The notes beneath the pieces are model-generated. The model saw nothing but the letters and a program-made list of their open reading frames with translations. It made no database searches and was not told the origin of the DNA. 12,943 nt of DNA. Origin: Eubacteriales bacterium. Lineage in GTDB: Bacteria; Bacillota; Clostridia; Christensenellales; UMGS416. Made by a program: the position numbers and the translations under genes. Below, in pieces: positions 6,227 through 12,943 of the stretch. Position 1 is the first letter of the stretch, and every line of letters begins with the position of its first letter. The DNA lies in the NCBI GenBank assembly GCA_028709505.1, contig JAQVWW010000005.1:1-12943 (forward strand), given 5' to 3'.

Positions 6227-7171
6227 CTACCTGTGTATGTGTAATTGCAGCTTGCGCCGCAGGTAGCCTTCCAGGTTATCCCGGTCGGACACGGTGATCT
6301 GATGGATGTCCAGCGCCCGCATCACCTGCTGCAGGATGACGGCGCCGCCGATGATAATATCGGCCCGGTCGGCGGGCAGCCCCGGCAGCTTGCGCCGCTT
6401 TTCCAGCGGCAGCTCGCACAGGCGGTTGATGAGCCGATCGACGGTGTTATATGTCAGCACATGACCCTGTATGCGGGCCGGGTCGTAGGCTTCCAGTTTC
6501 AAATCCATGGCGGCCAGCGTGGTGATGGGGCCGCCTACGCCGCTGACCACGGCCGGCGAAAGCTGCCGGACCTGCTCCGGCAAATGAGGGGCCTCGGACA
6601 GCAGAATGTGGTAAGCCCACTGCTGCATCGCCTGCAGCGACAGCGCGTCGGCGATGTCACCCAGCGGATATTTTTCCAGCGCACGTACGGCGCCCATCTT
6701 GACGCTGGCGTAAAAGCCTAGCTCGGCGCCGGTGCCCAGCGCAATTTCGGTGCTGGCGCCGCCGATGTCTATCGTGGCGCGCGCGCCGCTGTGCAGCGTA
6801 CCCCAAAAGCCGATGGCGGCTTCGATGTCGCCGGGCAGCACGTCGATGAGCACCGCCGTCTTCTGGTGCACCATACGGATGAACGTATCACGGTTGGCGG
6901 CTTCGCGCACCGCCGCGGTGGCAAATACGAAAACCTGCCCGGCCTGGGCGGCTTCGGCCTCGCGCAGCAGCGCCTCCAGCGAAGCAAGGGTGCGCTCCAT
7001 CGCCGCGTCGCCCAGCGTGCCGGTGCCCACCAGCCCTTCGGACAGACGGGTAGTGGCCAGCTTTTTTGCGACGGCTGTCAGCGCGCCGTCCGGGCCCACG
7101 TCACAGACGAGCAGACGCGCCGAGTTGGAGCCGATGTCGATGACTGCGTAGCGCTTCGGGTTTTCTATCAT
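6227..7171 (-). CDS. Ppx/GppA-family phosphatase (exopolyphosphatase or pppGpp phosphohydrolase)
   Basis: The product has 314 residues with the actin-like ATPase fold of this family. Seen are phosphate-1 DIGSNS (12-17), phosphate-2 DIGGAST (135-141), GVGGPITTLA (211-220) and GGAVIL near 275-280. The length matches the two-domain short form, without the C-terminal HD domain of the Escherichia coli enzymes. It would remove terminal phosphate from polyphosphate or from pppGpp. The usual EEAR-like catalytic stretch reads GDIEAA (114-119), which keeps one Glu but has lost its neighbour. I start at 7171, preceded by GAAAGGT. An upstream in-frame extension to 7222 would overlap the preceding gene's end and has no site. 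The preceding DivIC/FtsB-like gene ends 19 bases upstream, a pairing often seen in Clostridia. Confidence 0.9.
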   Translation of the reverse strand: MIENPKRYAVIDIGSNSARLLVCDVGPDGALTAVAKKLATTRLSEGLVGTGTLGDAAMERTLASLEALLREAEAAQAGQVFVFATAAVREAANRDTFIRMVHQKTAVLIDVLPGDIEAAIGFWGTLHSGARATIDIGGASTEIALGTGAELGFYASVKMGAVRALEKYPLGDIADALSLQAMQQWAYHILLSEAPHLPEQVRQLSPAVVSGVGGPITTLAAMDLKLEAYDPARIQGHVLTYNTVDRLINRLCELPLEKRRKLPGLPADRADIIIGGAVILQQVMRALDIHQITVSDRDNLEGYLRRKLQLHIHR

Positions 7172-7190
7172 ATTTTTTGACCTTTCAGAG

Positions 7191-7484
7191 CTATTCGCCG
7201 TCCGACACGTCGTCGGCGACAAATTTATGCTCGCCGGGCTTTACCCATCCTAAAATTTCGCGGGCCATCTGTTCGATGAACGAATCGGTGCCGGCATACT
7301 GCAGTTCGTTTTCCAAGTCTTCATTGGCCTGGTTCACGCTCTCCAGCTGCTGGGTCAGCTGTGCCTGCTCGGCCTGCAGCGTGCGCAGCTGAAGAAAATG
7401 ACGCACAAACAAGTAGCCGACAAACAGGCAGATGGGGATGAGCAGCAACAAAATCAGCCGCGGCGGCCGCTTTGGTACCTGCAT
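7191..7484 (-). CDS. DivIC/FtsB-like septum formation initiator protein
   Basis: The product has 97 residues. It has a short basic N-terminus (KRPPR), one membrane segment (about 10-27, LILLLLIPICLFVGYLFV) and a predicted coiled coil rich in Q/E/L (about 32-62). It ends in the family's closing motif IEQMAREILGWVKPGEHKF (70-88). DivIC/FtsB proteins join FtsL and DivIB/FtsQ in the divisome outside the membrane and activate septal wall synthesis. ATG 7484 is chosen because AAAGGAGG lies about 7 bases upstream. A longer frame from 7514 starts before that ribosome site. It heads a three-gene minus-strand unit with Ppx/GppA and Dabb. It ends in TAG. Confidence 0.88.
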   Translation of the reverse strand: MQVPKRPPRLILLLLIPICLFVGYLFVRHFLQLRTLQAEQAQLTQQLESVNQANEDLENELQYAGTDSFIEQMAREILGWVKPGEHKFVADDVSDGE

Positions 7485-7530
7485 ACGCCCCCCTCCTTTC
7501 GTCATTTCCGGCATAGCGTGTTTAACAATA

Positions 7531-7550
7531 ATACTATCAATATACTATCA
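7531..7550. repeat. 9-bp direct repeat with 11-bp period in a divergent intergenic region
   Basis: ATACTATCA occurs at 7531-7539 and again at 7542-7550, one helical turn apart. It sits in an A+T-rich stretch between the divergent DivIC/FtsB-like and mnmE genes. It lies where the minus-strand promoter is expected: the reverse complement of 7528-7533 reads TATTAT, a fair -10. It may be a protein-binding site. No regulator can be named. Confidence 0.4.
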
Positions 7551-7610
7551 TTAAATAATAGCATATTGCGCCGGCATTGGCAATGCGGCGATACCGGCGG
7601 TGCGCGCCGG

Positions 7611-7639
7611 TTGCCTTGTTTGGGCGGCAATGGTATGAT
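7611..7639 (+). promoter_or_regulatory. Promoter of the mnmE operon, extended -10 type
   Basis: TTGCCT (7611-7616) and TATGAT (7634-7639) are 17 bases apart, and the -10 is preceded by TGG, the extended -10 signature. The predicted start lies about 60 bases before the mnmE ATG. A small stem, GCATTG (7574-7579) and CAATGC (7581-7586), lies just upstream. Confidence 0.55.
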
Positions 7640-7704
7640 AACGATAAAAAAACGCCAAAGGCCATATCCAACCGGCAGGCGGCTGGCAGGCAAAGGAATA
7701 CCCG

Positions 7705-9066
7705 ATGAACCAATATGACGATACCATCATTGCGTCGGCCACCGCGCCGGGGCAGTCGGCGGTGGCGGTGCTGCGCATCAGCGGCAGCGCGGCGCACACG
7801 GTGTTTACGTCCATTTTTCGCCCCAGGGCCAAGCGGCTGCGCCCGCGGATGCTGGCCTACGGCGATGTCATCGACGGCGACGATATCATAGACGATGCGC
7901 TGGCCGTGTACTTTCAGGCGCCGGCCAGCTATACCGGCGAACCCAGCGCTGAAATCCATGTGCACGGCTCGCAGGTAAGCGTAGCGCGCACGCTGAACGC
8001 GGCGCTGAAAGCCGGCGCGCGCCTGGCCCAACCCGGCGAGTTTACCAAGCGCGCCTTTTTAAACGGCAAGCTGGATTTGTCCAAGGCCGAGGCGGTCATG
8101 GACGTCATCGCCGCCCAATCCGCCGGCGCGCACCGGCTGGCCCAGCAGCAGTTGCGCGGGCGGCTGTATCGTACCATCCACTCCATCCAGCAGGACATGA
8201 AGGAAATGCTGGCCCGCATCGGCGTGACGGTGGACTATCCCGAAGAGGACGTGGAGGAGCAGACCGGCGAATATTGCCTGGAATACATGGGGCGGACGCA
8301 GCGGCGGCTGAGCGATTTGCTGCGCGGCGCTCAGGCCGGGGCGTTGTTACGCGACGGCGTACGCTGCGCCATTGTGGGCCTGCCCAACGCCGGCAAGTCC
8401 AGCCTGCTCAACGCGCTGTGCGGCAACGAGCGGGCCATCGTCACCGATATCGCCGGCACCACGCGCGACACGCTGGAGGCCCACGTGGATGTGGACGGGC
8501 TGGCGGTGTTGCTGGTGGACACGGCGGGCATCCGTCAAAGCGACGACACCGTAGAGCGGATGGGCGTTGAGCGGGCCTACCGCGCCTGGGATGAGGCGCA
8601 GCTGGTGTTGGCCGTGATCGACGCGGGGCAGCCGCTGCACGAGGAAACCCGGCAACTGCTGGAGCGTATGCGCGCGACGCGGGGCATCGTCGTACGCAAC
8701 AAGTGCGACCTGCCCCAAACGGTGACGCATGAACAGCTGCTTGCGCTGTCCGGCGGCCCGGTGGTCGATATTTCGGCAACCACCGGCGACGGGCTGGACG
8801 CGCTGCGCCGGCAGATATACACGCTGTGCATCGGCGATATCGCGCCCGAATCGGTGGAGATTTCCAACCAACGGCACATTCAGGCGGTGATGGACGCGCA
8901 GCAGGCGCTAACCCAGGCCCAAGAAGCGCTGCTGGCGGGCTTTACGCCGGACACGGCGGCGGTGGATTTGCAGCGGGCCTGGCAGTGCCTGGGTCAGGTA
9001 ACCGGCGAAACGGCGGTGGACGAAGTGGTGGATACCATCTTCTCCAAGTTCTGTTTGGGGAAATAG
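7705..9066 (+). CDS. mnmE: tRNA uridine-5-carboxymethylaminomethyl(34) synthesis GTPase MnmE
   Basis: The product has 453 residues, the normal MnmE length. The N-terminal tetrahydrofolate-binding domain starts with TIIASATAPGQSAVAVLRIS (7-26). An inserted G domain follows with G1 GLPNAGKS (225-232), G2 GTTRDT (251-256), G3 DTAG (272-275), G4 NKCD (332-335) and G5 SAT (357-359). The protein ends in the invariant C(x)GK motif as CLGK (450-453), with the catalytic cysteine. With MnmG it modifies wobble uridine 34 of certain tRNAs. The start follows AAAGGA (7692-7697). In many Bacillota mnmE sits between jag and mnmG near the replication origin. Here it is followed by tadA, with no mnmG in view. 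The gene ends in TAG. Confidence 0.97.
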   Translation: MNQYDDTIIASATAPGQSAVAVLRISGSAAHTVFTSIFRPRAKRLRPRMLAYGDVIDGDDIIDDALAVYFQAPASYTGEPSAEIHVHGSQVSVARTLNAALKAGARLAQPGEFTKRAFLNGKLDLSKAEAVMDVIAAQSAGAHRLAQQQLRGRLYRTIHSIQQDMKEMLARIGVTVDYPEEDVEEQTGEYCLEYMGRTQRRLSDLLRGAQAGALLRDGVRCAIVGLPNAGKSSLLNALCGNERAIVTDIAGTTRDTLEAHVDVDGLAVLLVDTAGIRQSDDTVERMGVERAYRAWDEAQLVLAVIDAGQPLHEETRQLLERMRATRGIVVRNKCDLPQTVTHEQLLALSGGPVVDISATTGDGLDALRRQIYTLCIGDIAPESVEISNQRHIQAVMDAQQALTQAQEALLAGFTPDTAAVDLQRAWQCLGQVTGETAVDEVVDTIFSKFCLGK

Positions 9067-9069
9067 CCT

Positions 9070-9561
9070 ATGCCATACGAGCAGCCTACACCCATCCGGC
9101 TGGATGAGCTGGATCACGAAACCTATATGCGCCAGGCCATTGCGCTGGCAAAGATTGCCGGCAGCGCCGGCGACGTACCCATCGGCGCCGTGGTGGTCAA
9201 AAACGGCGCCGTCATCGGCCGCGGCTATAACCGCAGGCAGCAGGACGGCGATCCCACCGCCCACGCCGAGATGCTGGCGCTGCGCGACGCCGCCCGGACG
9301 CTGGGCGGCTGGTATCTGCACAGCTGCGTGCTGTACAGCACCGTGGAGCCTTGCCCCATGTGCGCCGGCGCCGCCATACAGGCGCGCATCCCGGCCATCT
9401 GCTTTGGCGCGGCCGATACGCGCGCCGGCTGCTGCGGCAGCGTGGCCAACCTGCCCGGCGACGGGCAGTTTTTGCACCGCGCGCAGATACTGGGCGGCAT
9501 ATTAGCCGATGATTGCGCGGCGCTGCTGCGGGCATTTTTTGCCGCCAAACGGGGAAAATAA
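9070..9561 (+). CDS. tadA: tRNA adenosine(34) deaminase TadA
   Basis: The product has 163 residues of the cytidine/deoxycytidylate deaminase fold. Zinc ligands are His65 in HAE (65-67, with Glu67 as proton shuttle) and Cys95 and Cys98 in PCPMCAGA (94-101). The spacing and the DVPIGAVVV and NLPGDGQFLHR-like segments fit TadA, which converts A34 to inosine in tRNA-Arg(ACG), rather than guanine deaminase or RibD. The gene begins 3 bases after the mnmE stop without a strong ribosome site, so coupled translation is likely. An internal ATG at 9127 would fit the usual family N-terminus, so the first 19 residues may not be translated. Paired with mnmE, it forms a wobble-base modification unit. Confidence 0.92.
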   Translation: MPYEQPTPIRLDELDHETYMRQAIALAKIAGSAGDVPIGAVVVKNGAVIGRGYNRRQQDGDPTAHAEMLALRDAARTLGGWYLHSCVLYSTVEPCPMCAGAAIQARIPAICFGAADTRAGCCGSVANLPGDGQFLHRAQILGGILADDCAALLRAFFAAKRGK

Positions 9562-9572
9562 CGGAGGAAATT

Positions 9573-10199
9573 TTGAATATTACGCAACTTTGCTGGGGCA
9601 TTGCGGCGGCGGCGCTGGTATGCTTCTGGCAGGCCGGGCCCGAGCGGCTGCTGCAAAAACTGCATGCGCAGCGGCACAGCCTGTGGCTTAGGGCGGCGGC
9701 TACGGCCGTCATTTCAATATGGCTACGGCCGATATACCTGTGGAATTTGCCGGGCAGCGCCGCGGCGATACCGCTGTTTTTTATACTGCTGATGGCCTTT
9801 GGCCTGGGCAGCGCGTGCTTTACTGCGCCGGCCGACGCGGCCAACCAGCGCTGGCGATTTGCGCTGTGGGAGCCGCTGCTGGACGAATGGACGTTTCGCG
9901 GGCTGCTGCTGCCGCTGCTGGGCGGCTGCGGCGTGCTGGGCAACCTCTTTAGCATGGCGGGGCTGCTTAGCGTTACGCCGGCGGTGTTTGTCGTGGCCTG
10001 CGCCTACACGGCGCTGACCATGCAGCAGCAGCGCTGGCGTAACCAATCGGTGCAGACGATGCTCTTTGGACTGCTGGGCGGCTTGGGCTTAGGCTCGCTT
10101 GCGGTGGTCACCGGCTCGGTATGGCCGGGGGCGCTGCTGCATATCGCGTTTCGGGCGGCTATGCTGGCGCGGCGCAATAGGGGAGACAAGCATAAATGA
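9573..10199 (+). CDS. Multi-pass membrane protein, degenerate CPBP (Rce1-like) family member
   Basis: The product has 208 residues and several hydrophobic segments (about 5-20, 41-57, 64-82, 110-148, 163-182). I choose the TTG at 9573 because GGAGG (9563-9567) lies 5 bases upstream. An ATG-like frame from 9513 would overlap tadA by 49 bases. DEWTFRGLL (104-112) resembles the CPBP motif 1, EExxxR, with Asp in the first place, and WPGALLHIAFR (184-194) resembles the last HxxxN motif with Arg in place of Asn. No histidine occurs between 110 and 189, so the middle FxxxH motif is absent. Protease activity is therefore doubtful. CPBP proteins include prenyl-protein endopeptidases and bacteriocin self-immunity factors. 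It ends in TGA overlapping the next ATG (ATGA). The family call is tentative; a membrane protein is near certain. Confidence 0.65.
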   Translation: MNITQLCWGIAAAALVCFWQAGPERLLQKLHAQRHSLWLRAAATAVISIWLRPIYLWNLPGSAAAIPLFFILLMAFGLGSACFTAPADAANQRWRFALWEPLLDEWTFRGLLLPLLGGCGVLGNLFSMAGLLSVTPAVFVVACAYTALTMQQQRWRNQSVQTMLFGLLGGLGLGSLAVVTGSVWPGALLHIAFRAAMLARRNRGDKHK

Positions 10200-10783
10200 C
10201 ACAACAGATGCGCCGGATGCGCCGGGAGGAACTGCCCGGCATCTACCGGCTGGTAAAAGAGGATTTTCCGCCGGCGGAGTATCCGCCCCGCGTGGCGATG
10301 GAGCGCCACATGCGGCGCAAGGCGGTGCGCGGCTACGTGCTGGAACAGGACGGCGCGCCGGCGGCCTACGCCTTTGTGGCCCACAGCGGCGCCGGGCAGC
10401 CGGCGTTGCTGGTGCTGTACGCCGTCAGCCAGCGCCTGCGTGGCCAGGGCCTGGGCAGCGCCTTTTTGCGGGCGCTGTTGGACGAATACGCCGCCGCCAG
10501 CCGCCTGTATATCGAGGTGGAACGGCCCGAGCTGGCCGCCGACGCCGACGAGCAGGCGCTGCGCCGCCGGCGCGTGTCGTTTTACCAACGGCTGGATTTT
10601 ATGCCGCTGCCTGGCGTGGATTACACCATATTCGGCGTGCCCATGCGGCTGTATGCGCACCCGCTGGGCCAGGCGGCGTTGCCCGACAACGACACGGTGA
10701 TGCGCGAGATGCGCAGCATTTACGCTGCGCTGTTGCCGGCGGCGTTTCGGCATAACCTGGTCATGTTTGCCAGCCGGGATTAG
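10196..10783 (+). CDS. GNAT-family N-acetyltransferase
   Basis: The product has 195 residues. The acetyl-CoA motif A is clear as VSQRLRGQGLGSAFL (77-91), with the R-x-x-G-x-G/A core at 82-87, followed by the helix and the SFYQRLDF motif (128-135) typical of the C-terminal part of the fold. It transfers acetyl groups to an amine that cannot be identified here. The start overlaps the stop of the membrane-protein gene by 4 bases (ATGA), and a GGGGAGA ribosome site precedes it, so it is co-transcribed and coupled. It ends in TAG. Confidence 0.85.
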   Translation: MTQQMRRMRREELPGIYRLVKEDFPPAEYPPRVAMERHMRRKAVRGYVLEQDGAPAAYAFVAHSGAGQPALLVLYAVSQRLRGQGLGSAFLRALLDEYAAASRLYIEVERPELAADADEQALRRRRVSFYQRLDFMPLPGVDYTIFGVPMRLYAHPLGQAALPDNDTVMREMRSIYAALLPAAFRHNLVMFASRD

Positions 10784-10835
10784 CCGGCGCAAACGGAGGG
10801 TATACTACAGGGAAATGCCGGTAAGGAGGCTTATG

Positions 10836-11093
10836 ATGAAGCCTATTATGCTATTTATTCTGCACAACTGCCCCTATTGCCGGCAGGCGCTGGCGTATTT
10901 GGAGCAGCTAAAAGGCGAGAATTCCGCTTATGCGCAGCTACCCATCCGCACCATCGACGAAGGGAAGCAGAGCGAACTGGCCAACCAATACGATTACTAC
11001 TACGTCCCCACTTTTTATGTGGACGGCGTGAAAAAGCACGAAGGCGCCGTCACGAAGGAGCAGGTCAAGACGGTACTGGACGCCGCTTTGTAG
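10836..11093 (+). CDS. Glutaredoxin-like thioredoxin-fold protein (CPYC active site)
   Basis: The product has 85 residues, the size of a small glutaredoxin. The active site is HNCPYCRQAL (10-19, Cys12 and Cys15), and the cis-proline loop is YVPTFYVDG (56-64, Pro58). It should be a cytoplasmic dithiol reductant or thiol transferase. AGGAGG (10824-10829) sits 6 bases before ATG 10836 and only 3 before the adjacent ATG at 10833, so 10836 is preferred; the difference is one residue. It lies 52 bases after the GNAT gene and is closed by a strong terminator, so it is probably the last gene of the mnmE unit. It ends in TAG. Confidence 0.85.
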   Translation: MKPIMLFILHNCPYCRQALAYLEQLKGENSAYAQLPIRTIDEGKQSELANQYDYYYVPTFYVDGVKKHEGAVTKEQVKTVLDAAL

Positions 11094-11109
11094 CCGTACG
11101 GGCAAGCGT

Positions 11110-11143
11110 GCGGGCGGAGAGGGTGCTTTCCGCCCGCTTTTTT
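11110..11143 (+). terminator. Rho-independent terminator after the glutaredoxin-like gene
   Basis: GCGGGCGGA (11110-11118) pairs perfectly with TCCGCCCGC (11129-11137) over 9 bp, with a 10-nt loop, followed directly by TTTTTT (11138-11143). It starts 16 bases after the TAG. Confidence 0.95.
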
Positions 11144-11172
11144 ATTGTATCGCTGGAAAAACTGCGACTTTC

Positions 11173-11181
11173 TGCTATAAT
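11173..11181 (+). promoter_or_regulatory. Extended -10 promoter of leuS
   Basis: TGCTATAAT (11173-11181) is a perfect -10 with the TGn extension. The -35 at 17 bases is poor (CTGGAA, 11153-11158), which is acceptable for extended -10 promoters. The leader is only about 40 bases, too short for a T-box riboswitch. Confidence 0.7.
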
Positions 11182-11226
11182 AGATAAGATATTACCCGTA
11201 AATGGCGCAAGGAGGCCTTTTTTGCT

Positions 11227-12943
11227 ATGGCGCAGGATTCATATCAGCCTGAAACAATGGAAAAAAAGTGGCAGGACAGGTGGGAGGCGTCCGGCGCGTT
11301 CCGTGCCGGCGACGATCACACGATGCCCAAATATTATTGCCTGATAGAGTTCCCCTATCCTTCGGGCAACGGCCTGCACGTGGGGCACCCGCGCTCCAAC
11401 ACGGCCATGGACATCATCGCCCGCAAGCGGCGTATGCAGGGCTATAACGTGCTCTTCCCCATCGGCTGGGACGCCTTTGGCCTGCCCACCGAGAACTTCG
11501 CCATCAAGAACAACATCCACCCGGCGGTGGTGACGAAGAACAACGTCGACCACTTCCGCCGGCAGCTGAAGATGCTGGGCTTTTCCTTTGATTACAGCCG
11601 CGAAGTTAACACCACCGATCCGGCGTATTTTAAGTGGACGCAGTGGATTTTCTTAAAGCTTTATGAGCGCGGATTGGCCTACAAAACACAGATGCCCATC
11701 AACTTCTGCACCGTGTGCAAGGTGGGCCTGGCCAACGAGGAAGTGGTGGACAACCACTGTGAACGCTGCGGCGGCGAAGTGGTGCAGAAGGTAAAAAGCC
11801 AGTGGATGCTGCGCATTACCGACTACGCCCAGAAGCTGCTGGACGGCCTGGACGACGTGGACTTCATCGAAAAGGTCAAGACGCAGCAGCGCAACTGGAT
11901 TGGTCGCAGCGAAGGCGCCGAAGTGGATTTTGTACTTGCCGGCACCGGAGACGCGCTGCGCGTGTTTACCACGCGGCCGGATACGCTCTTTGGCGCCACG
12001 TACATGGTGCTTTCGCCCGAACACCCGTATATCGAAAAATATGCCGCGCGTATTCAAAATAGAGACGACGTGCGCGCCTACCAGCGGCTGGCCCAGAGCA
12101 AGTCGGAATTTGAGCGCACCGAGATGAACAAGGAAAAGACCGGCGTGCGCCTTGTGGGGCTGGACGCCGTCAACCCGGTGACCGGCAAGCCCATCCCGGT
12201 GTATCTGGCCGATTACGTGATGATGTCCTACGGCACCGGCGCCATCATGGCCGTACCCGGTCACGACACGCGCGACTGGGAGTTTGCCGATAAGTTTGGC
12301 CTGCCCATCGTGGAGGTGGTGGCCGGCGGCGACGTGACACAGGCCGCCTTTACCGACAGCGCCCACGGCGTGCTGGTCAACTCGGGCTTCTTAAACGGGC
12401 TGGCAGTGACGGAGGCTAAAGAAAAGATGACGGCGTACCTGGAGCAGCAAGGCATCGGCAAAAAGACCGTCAACTATAAGCTGCGCGACTGGGTATTCTC
12501 CCGGCAGCGCTATTGGGGCGAACCTATTCCGCTGGTTCATTGCGAGCATTGCGGCTGGGTACCGCTGGGCGAGGATCAACTGCCGCTGCTGCTGCCGGAT
12601 ACGGCTGATTTTAAACCCGGCGACGACGGCGAGTCGCCGCTGGCCGCCATCGAAAGCTGGGTGAATACGACCTGCCCCAAGTGCGGCGGCCCCGCCCGGC
12701 GCGAGACCGACACGATGCCCCAGTGGGCGGGATCGTCGTGGTACTTCCTGCGTTATATGGACCCGCACAACGACAAGGCGCTGGCCAGCCCCGAAGCGCT
12801 GGCCTACTGGAGCCCGGTGGACTGGTACAACGGCGGCATGGAGCACACGACGCTGCACCTTTTGTATTCGCGGTTCTGGCACCACTTCCTGTACGACATC
12901 GGCGTGGCGCCGGTAAAGGAGCCCTACGCCAAGCGCACCAGCC
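11227..12943 (+). CDS. leuS: Leucine--tRNA ligase, N-terminal 572 codons (3' end outside window)
   Basis: The frame is open from ATG 11227 to the window end. Class I features are the HIGH-equivalent HVGH (51-54) in the [14 protein letters not shown] context and [10 protein letters not shown] just after. A zinc-type insertion has two cysteine pairs (CTVC and CERC). The editing domain shows [12 protein letters not shown] and [19 protein letters not shown], whose Thr-rich region and Asp would hydrolyse mischarged tRNA. A second cysteine set (CEHC, CPKC) and [17 protein letters not shown] follow. The KMSKS loop and tRNA-binding domains lie beyond the window; a full LeuS is about 800 residues or more. 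AAGGAGG (11209-11215) is 11 bases from the ATG, a little long. It is transcribed from its own promoter after a strong terminator. Confidence 0.97.
   Translation, partial: MAQDSYQPETMEKKWQDRWEASGAFRAGDDHTMPKYYCLIEFPYPSGNGLHVGHPRSNTAMDIIARKRRMQGYNVLFPIGWDAFGLPTENFAIKNNIHPAVVTKNNVDHFRRQLKMLGFSFDYSREVNTTDPAYFKWTQWIFLKLYERGLAYKTQMPINFCTVCKVGLANEEVVDNHCERCGGEVVQKVKSQWMLRITDYAQKLLDGLDDVDFIEKVKTQQRNWIGRSEGAEVDFVLAGTGDALRVFTTRPDTLFGATYMVLSPEHPYIEKYAARIQNRDDVRAYQRLAQSKSEFERTEMNKEKTGVRLVGLDAVNPVTGKPIPVYLADYVMMSYGTGAIMAVPGHDTRDWEFADKFGLPIVEVVAGGDVTQAAFTDSAHGVLVNSGFLNGLAVTEAKEKMTAYLEQQGIGKKTVNYKLRDWVFSRQRYWGEPIPLVHCEHCGWVPLGEDQLPLLLPDTADFKPGDDGESPLAAIESWVNTTCPKCGGPARRETDTMPQWAGSSWYFLRYMDPHNDKALASPEALAYWSPVDWYNGGMEHTTLHLLYSRFWHHFLYDIGVAPVKEPYAKRTS

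Overview
The window looks like a chromosomal segment of an anaerobic, G+C-rich (judged by eye, not counted) Bacillota, most likely a member of the Clostridia. The reasons are the oxygen-sensitive four-subunit 2-oxoacid:ferredoxin oxidoreductase cluster, strong AGGAGG-type ribosome binding sites, a DivIC/FtsB-like division protein, and the Clostridia-style leucyl-tRNA synthetase. I see no prophage, transposase, CRISPR array, tRNA or rRNA gene. Gene density is high and almost every intergenic gap can be read.

Layout. (1) 1-425: the 3' end of an isopropylmalate/homocitrate/Re-citrate synthase family gene, closed by a good terminator. (2) 425-724: a G+C-rich, hairpin-rich spacer ending in a near-consensus promoter with overlapping inverted repeats. 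(3) 725-2013: an SGNH hydrolase and a small nitroreductase, both on the plus strand. (4) 2014-2614: no gene, but three tandem copies of a structured unit of about 188 bp, lying between convergent genes. (5) 5855-2615, minus strand: a vor/kor-type operon (ferredoxin delta, alpha, beta, gamma) followed 17 bases later by a second SGNH hydrolase. The alpha gene carries an in-frame TAG at codon 119. (6) 7484-5919, minus strand: a DivIC/FtsB-like protein, a Ppx/GppA phosphatase and a Dabb-domain protein. (7) 7705-10783, plus strand: mnmE, tadA, a degenerate CPBP-like membrane protein and a GNAT acetyltransferase, tightly packed. (8) 10836-11093: a glutaredoxin-like CPYC protein and a strong terminator. 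(9) 11227 to the window end: the first 572 codons of leuS, with its own extended -10 promoter and no T-box leader.

How the parts relate. The vor cluster would couple oxidative decarboxylation of a branched-chain 2-oxoacid or 2-oxoglutarate to ferredoxin reduction. The synthase at the left edge also handles 2-oxoacids and acyl-CoAs, but it is about 4 kb away on the other strand, so a pathway link is only suggestive. MnmE and TadA both modify the wobble base of tRNA anticodons and sit 3 bases apart.

Most unusual points. The tandem element at 2033-2609 appears to supply a different terminator to each of the two convergent genes. The alpha subunit gene has a single nonsense codon in otherwise intact sequence. 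TAG is an ordinary stop in this genome: it ends 8 of the 16 genes whose 3' ends are visible.
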